This document shows, one piece after another, positions 59,501-64,000 of a stretch of DNA of 64,000 nt. The notes beneath the pieces were generated by a model. The model was not told the DNA's origin. It saw nothing but the letters and a program-made list of their open reading frames with translations, and did not search any database. Position 1 is the stretch's first letter. Every line of letters begins with the position of its first letter. The position numbers were made by a program, and so were the translations under genes. The stretch is from Longimicrobium sp. (GTDB lineage Bacteria; Gemmatimonadota; Gemmatimonadetes; Longimicrobiales; Longimicrobiaceae). The stretch lies in assembly GCF_036388275.1 (NCBI RefSeq), contig NZ_DASVSF010000100.1, positions 1 to 64,000 on the forward strand, given 5' to 3'.

Positions 59501-61540
59501 TTCACGCTAAGGAAGCGGCAGATCGCCCTTCTCCTGAGCCGCATGTGGGCGGGCGACGGCCACATCAACGTGGGCGACCGCAACGTCTACTACGCCACTT
59601 CGTCCGCGCGGCTGGCCCGCCAGGTTCAGCACCTGCTCCTTCGCCTGGGGATCCTGGGCAGGGTACGGGAGGTGAGGTTCCCGTATCGCGGCGGGTGGAA
59701 GGCCGGCTGGCAGGTGTTCGTCACCGGTAACGAGAACCTTCGCCGCTTTTCGGTGACCGTGGCGGCGAGCTTCCTCAGCGCCGAGCGCAGGCACGCCGTG
59801 GAGCAGCTGGTCCTGGCGGAACCGGCGACCGGACCCTCCAAGGACCTGGTGCCCGTCGCAGTCCGTGGCCTGGTGCGCGCCGCAAAGGAGCAGTCGGGGC
59901 AGACCTGGGCCCAGGTGGAGAGCGCCGCCGACGTTTCGTCGCGCGACTTCTATCCCGTGGGTACCAACCCGAACAAGATCGGGTTCACGCGCAGGACCAT
60001 CGGCCAGCTGGCCGACCACTTCGCCGACGTGCAGCTGCGGGCGTACGCCGACAGCGACGTGCTGTGGGACCGCGTGGTGTCCATCGAGTACGTCGCCCAC
60101 AAGCAGACGTACGACCTGGAGGTGCCGGGCACGCACAACTTCGTGGCGAACGACATCATCGTCCACAACAGCCACTCCGCCGCGTACTCGCTGGTCGCGT
60201 ACCAGACGGGATGGCTGAAGGTTCACTACCCGGCCGAGTTCATGGCCGCGCTGATGTCGTCCGTGGTCGACAAGATCGACGACGTGGTGTCGTACATCGC
60301 GCAGTGCCGCGAGATGGGCCGCTTCATCCCGCGCGTGGGGCGCGAGGGAATCGAGGTGCTGCCGCCCCACGTGAACGAGAGCAACTGGAAGTTCACCGTG
60401 GTGGGCGAGGGCGTGGGCAAGATCCGCTTCGGCCTGGGCGCCATCCGCGGCGTGGGCGAGGGCGCGGTACGGTCCATCATCGCCGCGCGGGTGACGGAGG
60501 GGCCGTTCACCTCCATGTTCGACCTGCTGAGCCGCATCGATTTGCGCCTGTGCAACAAGCGCGTGCTCGAGGCGCTGATCTGCGCGGGCGCGCTCGACGG
60601 CTTCGACGAGGACGGCGGGCGCAACCAGCTGCTGGCCGGGCTGGACTCGGCGTTCGCCAACGCGCAGATGATCCAGAAGGAGCGCGAGAGCGCGCAGGAC
60701 AGCTTCTTCGACATGCTGCTGGGCGGGGGCGACACCGCCGCCGCCACGCTGGTGCAGGCCCCGCCGCTCCCCAAGGTGGACAAGTGGACCGAGACCGAGC
60801 GGCTGGCGCGCGAAAAGGAGATCCTGGGCTTCTTCATCAGCGGCCACCCGCTGAACCGCTATCGAGAGGACGTGGCGCTCTTCGAGGTGCGCAGCAACAC
60901 GTCGATGCTCAAGAACCAGAAGGACTGCAAGGTGGAGCTGGCCTGCGTGGTCACCGAGGCGGCGCGGCAGATCAGCAAGAAGGATGGCTCGGAGTGGGGC
61001 CGCATCACCGTCGAAGACTTCCACGGAACGGCCACGGTGCTTGCGTTCGGCGACTCGTGGGCTAAATACAAGGAAGTCCTCAAGCAGGACGCCCCGGTCG
61101 TCATTCGCGGCGCGGTGAGCAACCGTGAGCGCGACGAGGAGGACCCGCCGCTTTTCCTGGACAGCGCCGTGGCCTTGGGCGACATTCGGGAAAGCGGCGA
61201 CGTGGGCGTGCAGATCGAGCTGGCGTCCGCCGGCATGGACCCCGGCGCCGTCGCGGCGACCAGGGACATCCTGGCGAAGCATGCCGGCGCCGGCGCGCTG
61301 TTCGTCGTCTGGAAGAACGGCGGGGGCGAAGGCGAGACGCCGCGGCTGCGGTCGCGGTCGGTTCGCGTGGCCCCGCGCGACGAGTTGCTGATGGAGCTTC
61401 GCGAGGCCCTGGGCGACGACCGCGTGCGCCTTCACCGCGACGCAGCGGCCGTGGTCGCCATCCAGCGCGAGGAGCGCTTCCCCCGCCGCGGCGGGGGTGG
61501 AGGCGGCGGGTTCAGCATCAACAGCAGCGGCGGGGAGTAG
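56564..61540 (+). CDS. dnaE: DNA polymerase III alpha subunit with an intein
   Basis: A 1658-residue precursor of the replicative polymerase; after protein splicing the mature chain is 1231 residues. It begins with the PHP domain (HLHCHSEYSLLDG). The polymerase core has GPGRGSAAGSIV and the catalytic aspartates D409-I-D411-V-D413 (MPDIDVDFCFERRGEV). A 427-residue intein lies between K775 and the serine that becomes residue 776 of the mature chain, in GFNK/SHSAAYS. After it come the helix-hairpin-helix and OB (VVTEAARQISKKDGSEWGRITVEDFHG) domains and a Gly-rich tail. Expression gives active polymerase only if the intein removes itself. accA follows, a neighbour pair also known in E. coli. Confidence 0.96.
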   Translation: MSFVHLHCHSEYSLLDGANRIGDLIKRAKEFEQPALALTDHGCMYGAWVFQEAAKKAGIKPIVGMEAYVAPGARTDRSKAKGEKGYYHLVLLARDYQGYKNLTKLTSIGYTEGFYGKPRIDREVLQKYSEGLIVTSACLAGEVAQHLMEDRWEQARDAVAWHQETFRDRYYLEVQGHDSPGQEELNRRIFKLAQEMSVPVVASNDAHFLNAHDHQAHDVLLCIGLGKDFSDPNRMKYDGQLYFKNTDEMRERFPGRPDVLENTLRIADECNWSYPKGYQVPAFPVAEKGFTSEAEMLADWVWRGAMERYAKDAPAGADPRTALAPELVERIDYELSVISNPKMDYSGYFLITADFIQWARDHDIPVGPGRGSAAGSIVAFCTGITDCCPIKFDLLFERFLNPERVSMPDIDVDFCFERRGEVIEYVRDKYGRDAVGQIITFGTMKSRAVIKDVGRTLGFAPAETDKLAKLIPNGPAYSLTVEEARDKIPEIKDLYEKDARYRQLLDYSSTLEGLSRHSSVHAAGVVIAPGPLDEYVPVCTQSTKGSGGNGESVIVTQYDMTCLEKAGMLKMDFLGLKTLTVIYDTVADIRRRYGALKHPTTGEEYARAEDIPLDDAEVYAMLARGGTAGVFQFESALATEKLRQMKADRFDDLVAANALLRPGPLDMGMDTVYIRRKLGQEPVKYPFPELADVLQPTYGVIVYQEQVMRIAQILSGFTLAEADVLRKAVGKKDAELIAKELGKFVEKAVEKGHPRQQIQDLSDQIEAFGRYGFNKCLPGDTELLDSSTGRLVRIDDLYHGRATLGTVATCHTDVLKLGHGAVADVVDNGIKPVYRLRTESGREIEATDNHPFFTIGGWKALGALDAGEHIAVPRSLPVEGSASWPEHEVIALGHLLAEGNLCHPHSVYYYNQDPDEIADYVAAAEAFGNVRCTFGEKDGTTHVYAAREDRGQEPEIFAWARRLGMLGKTATQKEVPAEAFTLRKRQIALLLSRMWAGDGHINVGDRNVYYATSSARLARQVQHLLLRLGILGRVREVRFPYRGGWKAGWQVFVTGNENLRRFSVTVAASFLSAERRHAVEQLVLAEPATGPSKDLVPVAVRGLVRAAKEQSGQTWAQVESAADVSSRDFYPVGTNPNKIGFTRRTIGQLADHFADVQLRAYADSDVLWDRVVSIEYVAHKQTYDLEVPGTHNFVANDIIVHNSHSAAYSLVAYQTGWLKVHYPAEFMAALMSSVVDKIDDVVSYIAQCREMGRFIPRVGREGIEVLPPHVNESNWKFTVVGEGVGKIRFGLGAIRGVGEGAVRSIIAARVTEGPFTSMFDLLSRIDLRLCNKRVLEALICAGALDGFDEDGGRNQLLAGLDSAFANAQMIQKERESAQDSFFDMLLGGGDTAAATLVQAPPLPKVDKWTETERLAREKEILGFFISGHPLNRYREDVALFEVRSNTSMLKNQKDCKVELACVVTEAARQISKKDGSEWGRITVEDFHGTATVLAFGDSWAKYKEVLKQDAPVVIRGAVSNRERDEEDPPLFLDSAVALGDIRESGDVGVQIELASAGMDPGAVAATRDILAKHAGAGALFVVWKNGGGEGETPRLRSRSVRVAPRDELLMELREALGDDRVRLHRDAAAVVAIQREERFPRRGGGGGGGFSINSSGGE
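58889..60169 (+). other. Intein with LAGLIDADG-type homing endonuclease domain in DnaE
   Basis: A 427-residue intein (residues 776-1202 of the precursor). It begins with the splicing nucleophile Cys in CLPGDTELLDSS (block A) and has the block B Thr-x-x-His in EATDNHPFFTIGG. It ends YDLEVPGTHNFVANDIIVHN (blocks F and G) with the C-terminal His-Asn, followed by Ser as the +1 extein residue. The middle holds two dodecapeptide-like motifs, LGHLLAEGN and LLSRMWAGDGHIN, of a LAGLIDADG endonuclease. The second keeps the Gly-Asp-Gly; the first has Glu in the acidic position. All splicing residues are present, so it should be active. Insertion is just before the conserved SHSAAYS motif. Confidence 0.93.
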
Positions 61541-61559
61541 AGGCGCACTTCCCGCACGG

Positions 61560-61607
61560 GCGAATGAATTCGCTGCAACGACCACACGAAGTCCACCTTC
61601 GTGGACT
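61560..61607 (-). repeat. Two-hairpin dispersed repeat, copy D (inverted)
   Basis: On the minus strand it reads AGTCCAC, GAAG, GTGGACT (61607 down to 61590), a 16-base spacer, then GCGAATTCATTCGC (61573 down to 61560). The stem change CCAC/GTGG is compensated relative to CCGC/GCGG of copies B and C. Confidence 0.85.
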
Positions 61608-61754
61608 GGCTTGTTTCAGTGTGAGTTCGAGGACGGAGCGCGCCCGGGCGCCGATGCAGTTCTCCCCCTCCCCTGCGTAGCGGGGGACGAGGGCCGGGGG
61701 GAGGGGGCTCCCGCCGAGTGATCGGCAACCAGCCCCATCCGGTCTGAAGTTCTC

Positions 61755-61785
61755 CCCTCTCCCGGCGCAGTTTGCCGGGGGAGGG
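61755..61785 (+). repeat. C-rich hairpin repeat, copy 5
   Basis: CCCTCTCCCGGC (61755-61766), loop GCAGTTT, then GCCGGGGGAGGG (61774-61785), a 12-bp stem with one G-T or mismatch. A degenerate relative lies at about 61668-61700. Confidence 0.75.
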
Positions 61786-61842
61786 GCCGGGGGAGGGGCC
61801 CGCCGCGGCATGCATCGGCAGCCCGGACAAAACCGAAGTTCC

Positions 61843-61875
61843 CCCCTCTCCGCACGTAGCTTGTGCGAAGAGGGG
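61843..61875 (+). repeat. C-rich hairpin repeat, copy 6
   Basis: CCCCTCTCCGCAC (61843-61855), loop GTAGCTT, then GTGCGAAGAGGGG (61863-61875), about 13 bp with one mismatch. The GGCCGGGGGAGGGG tail also follows copy 5. It lies 52 bases before the accA start. Confidence 0.75.
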
Positions 61876-61926
61876 CCGGGGGAGGGGGAACCTTCCCGCA
61901 CGATCGACCCAACAAGGACTCGCGAC

Positions 61927-62889
61927 GTGGCAGTAGCCCACCTGGACTTCGAGCGCGCCATCGCCGACGTGGAGGAGCAGATCGGATCGCTCCGCACGCT
62001 GGCCGACGAGCGCGGCGTAGACGTAACCACCGAGCTGGCCGCCCTGGAGCGCAAGCTCAACGGCCTGAAAGCCGACACGTTCGCCAACCTGTCGCCCATC
62101 GAGCGCGTGGGGGTGGCCCGGCACCCGCGCCGGCCCTACACGCTGGACTACCTGGAGCTGGTGTTCACCGACTTCGTGGAGCTGCACGGCGACCGGCAGT
62201 ACCGCGACGACGCCAGCATCGTGGGCGGCTGGGCGCGCTTGGACGGCGAGACGGTGATGGTGCTGGGGCAGCAGAAGGGGCGCGACATGAAGGAGAACGT
62301 GCTGCGCAACTTTGGCATGCCGCACCCGGAGGGCTACCGCAAAGCGTTGCGGTTGATGAAATTGGCTGAGAAGTTCAACCGCCCGCTGATCACGCTGATC
62401 GACACCATGGGCGCCTACCCGGGGTTGGGCGCCGAGCAGCGCGGGCAGGGCGAGGCCATCGCCCGCAACCTTCGCGAGATGGCGGCGCTCAAGATTCCCA
62501 GCATCGCCACGGTCATCGGCGAGGGCGGCTCGGGGGGCGCGCTGGCCATCGCCGTCGCCGACCGCGTGCTGATGCTGGAAAACAGCATCTACTCGGTGAT
62601 CAGCCCCGAGGGGTGCGCCGCCATCCTGTGGAAGAACGCCTCGGCCCGCGACAAGGCGGCCGAGGCCATGAAGATCACGGCCGTCGACCTGAAGCGGCTG
62701 GGGGTGATCGACGAAGTGATCCCCGAGCCGGCTGGCGGGGCGCACGGAAACTGGGAAGACGCGGCGGCGGCGTTCAAGGAGGCCCTGGTGAGGAACCTGA
62801 ACGAGCTGCGCGCCCTTTCCGCCGACGAGCTGCGGCGGACCCGGTGGCAGAAGTACATGGGGATGGGACGCTGGCGCCACGCCGGCTGA
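61927..62889 (+). CDS. accA: Acetyl-CoA carboxylase carboxyltransferase subunit alpha
   Basis: A 320-residue cytoplasmic enzyme subunit that, with AccD, transfers the carboxyl group from biotin to acetyl-CoA to make malonyl-CoA for fatty acid synthesis. Family parts include the N-terminal LDFERAIADVEEQI, DYLELVFTDFVELHGDRQYRDD, NFGMPHPEGYRKALRLMKLAEKF and the oxyanion-hole region GEGGSGGALAIAVADRVLMLENSIYSVISPEGCAAILWK. Length is exactly that of the family. The start is a GTG at 61927 with AAGGA eight bases upstream; the longer open frame before it is repeat DNA. Confidence 0.96.
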   Translation: MAVAHLDFERAIADVEEQIGSLRTLADERGVDVTTELAALERKLNGLKADTFANLSPIERVGVARHPRRPYTLDYLELVFTDFVELHGDRQYRDDASIVGGWARLDGETVMVLGQQKGRDMKENVLRNFGMPHPEGYRKALRLMKLAEKFNRPLITLIDTMGAYPGLGAEQRGQGEAIARNLREMAALKIPSIATVIGEGGSGGALAIAVADRVLMLENSIYSVISPEGCAAILWKNASARDKAAEAMKITAVDLKRLGVIDEVIPEPAGGAHGNWEDAAAAFKEALVRNLNELRALSADELRRTRWQKYMGMGRWRHAG

Positions 62890-62973
62890 GCCCTACCCAC
62901 CCAACGTTCCCAACCATGCCCGCCGGCGTCCCCCGTGTGGACGCGCGGCGCGCGCGATAGAAGTGGAGGTACC

Positions 62974-63939
62974 ATGGGCCTGGAACTCCCCGTGTTCCAG
63001 CCCGTTGCGTCGCCCCAGGACCAGGCCTTCCTCGTGGAGGTCGGGTTCAAGGGCATGCGAAAGGGCTTTTTCACCTGCACCGATCCTGGAGTGCGGGTAA
63101 ACGACTGGGTTCTGGTAGAGGTGGAGCGCGGCCACGACGTGGGCCGCGTACGGTCGCTGGGCGGGGTCGCGCAGAAGAAGTGCGGCGACTCGCCGGTATC
63201 CGTCATCCTGCGCCACGCCGACGACGAAGAGGTGCGCCAGCTGTACGCCCTTCGCGCCGACGAGGAGCGCGTGCGCCGCGAAACGCGGCAGCGCGTGCAG
63301 GAGCACGGGCTTCACATGAAGGTCAGCGACGCCGAGTGGCAGTGGGACCGGAACAAGCTGACCATCTACTTCACGGCCGAGCGGCGGGTAGACTTCCGCC
63401 AGCTCGTCCGCGACCTGGCGCGCACCTTCCGCAGCCGCATCGAGCTCAAGCAGATCGGCGTGCGGGACGAGGCGGCGCAGCTGGGCGGCGTGGGGCGCTG
63501 CGGCCGGCAGCTCTGCTGCGCCACCTGGCTTCGCGAGATCAAGCCCATCTCGCTGCAGCTGGCCAAGGACCAGAGCCTGTCGCTTAATCCGCAGCAGATC
63601 TCCGGCACCTGCGGCCGGCTGATGTGCTGCCTGACGTACGAGCACGACGCGTATCTGCAGGCCCGCAAGCGCTTTCCGCGGGAGGGAAAGACCATCCGCA
63701 CCACGGTGGGCGCCGAGCGGGTGATCGCCATCGACATCTGGCGGAGCACGGTGACACTGCAGGACGAGCAGCGCCAGCGCCGCACCATCGATCTCGACCA
63801 GCTGAAGGAAGAGACGGCGGCCACGCCCGCGGGGCCCGCGCGGATGGAGAAGCCGTCGCACCCCGTTCTTCCCAACCCGGCGCAGCCGCAGCGGCCCCCG
63901 CGCCGCCCGCGCCGCCAGACGGAGCAAAAGCCCGAGTGA
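62974..63939 (+). CDS. ricT: PSP1 domain protein (RicT/YaaT-like)
   Basis: A 321-residue protein with a PSP1 domain. The conserved cysteine cluster is GRCGRQLCCATWLREIKPIS and SGTCGRLMCCLTYEHD, which in Bacillus RicT helps bind iron-sulfur clusters within a complex that guides RNase Y maturation of transcripts. The N-terminal part has FTCTDPGVRVNDWVLVEVERGHDVGRV. The C-terminal 55 residues are a basic, Pro-rich tail that could touch RNA. An excellent GGAGGT ribosome site precedes the ATG at 62974. Its stop overlaps the metG start (GTGA), so the two genes are coupled. The same ricT-metG neighbourhood is seen in other bacteria. Confidence 0.88.
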   Translation: MGLELPVFQPVASPQDQAFLVEVGFKGMRKGFFTCTDPGVRVNDWVLVEVERGHDVGRVRSLGGVAQKKCGDSPVSVILRHADDEEVRQLYALRADEERVRRETRQRVQEHGLHMKVSDAEWQWDRNKLTIYFTAERRVDFRQLVRDLARTFRSRIELKQIGVRDEAAQLGGVGRCGRQLCCATWLREIKPISLQLAKDQSLSLNPQQISGTCGRLMCCLTYEHDAYLQARKRFPREGKTIRTTVGAERVIAIDIWRSTVTLQDEQRQRRTIDLDQLKEETAATPAGPARMEKPSHPVLPNPAQPQRPPRRPRRQTEQKPE

Positions 63940-64000
63940 GCCGGTTCTACATCACCACCGCCATCGACTACGCGAACGGCGACCCCCACCTGGGGCACGC
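63936..64000 (+). CDS. metG: Methionyl-tRNA synthetase, 5' end only
   Basis: The first 21 codons of a gene cut by the window edge. GTG at 63936 overlaps the ricT stop. The visible product, SRFYITTAIDYANGDPHLGHA, is the start of a class I synthetase of the MetRS type, with the HLGHA form of the HIGH ATP-binding motif. This placement (FYITTxIxYxNGxPHxGHA) is specific to MetG. Nothing can be said about the length or C-terminal domain. Confidence 0.9.
   Translation, partial: MSRFYITTAIDYANGDPHLGH

Larger units (their letters stand above)
61541..61926. other. 386-base intergenic repeat cluster between dnaE and accA
   Basis: No gene is present. The stretch holds an inverted two-hairpin repeat (61560-61607) and at least three C-rich hairpins (about 61668-61700, 61755-61785, 61843-61875) separated by segments that share short matches with the 10.8-11.6 kb cluster (for example GGCTGCCGRTGCATGCC in complement). 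Confidence 0.8.

Overview
The window is about 64 kb of GC-rich DNA (roughly two thirds G+C by eye) from a diderm bacterium. Evidence for an outer membrane is strong: many lipoproteins with a lipobox, a TolC-type channel with RND pumps, Tat and Sec exports, and secreted peptidoglycan hydrolases. The caa3-type oxidase, 6-bladed propeller lipoproteins, M61 peptidase, PSP1/RicT protein and families of intergenic hairpin repeats together suggest Gemmatimonadota, close to Longimicrobium. This placement is inference; no rRNA gene is present to confirm it.

Layout. 0-5 kb: a YgjV/GNAT-like membrane protein, an AI-2E family permease and a GAF-PAS-GAF histidine kinase. 5-11 kb: WrbA, a beta-helix protein, TatA, a deacetylase-like lipoprotein, a hypothetical protein and UppP, then a dense repeat cluster (10.8-11.6 kb). 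11.6-23 kb: a sodium:solute symporter, a secreted M61 peptidase, a group of three lipoproteins (amidase with a golvesin-like tail, TolB-like propeller, CHAP hydrolase), CstA with a zinc-ribbon partner, and a flavin monooxygenase. 23.7-27.6 kb: the most unusual locus, with two tandem six-cysteine secreted peptides followed by a tightly coupled set of three genes: a 6-bladed propeller, a membrane-anchored DsbA-like protein and a Tat-exported FAD amine oxidase. 27.6-32.2 kb: a lower-GC, gene-poor island with two unrecognised secreted proteins and scrambled remnants of a second amine oxidase/propeller locus.

32.2-42.5 kb: an efflux operon (adaptor, TolC, RND permease, propeller lipoprotein, second RND permease) behind a promoter that overlaps a perfect 18-bp palindrome. 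42.5-46.4 kb: a coiled-coil protein, an AmgK-like kinase fused to a RapZ C-terminal domain, a MurU-like nucleotidyltransferase (together a probable cell-wall sugar recycling pair) and a small lipoprotein. 46.4-48 kb: two tandem paralogous PIN-domain toxin/antitoxin-like pairs. 48-53.3 kb: a caa3 oxidase operon (ctaC-ctaD-ctaE-ctaF-ctaG, leftward). 53.6-64 kb: an ABC exporter, a DUF3800 protein, dnaE interrupted by a 427-residue intein with a LAGLIDADG-type domain, accA, ricT/PSP1 and the start of metG.

Three families of intergenic repeats recur: a two-hairpin element with compensatory stem changes, a C-rich hairpin with a 7-base loop, and a GATCC...GGATGAC element. No tRNA, rRNA, CRISPR array or complete insertion sequence was recognised.
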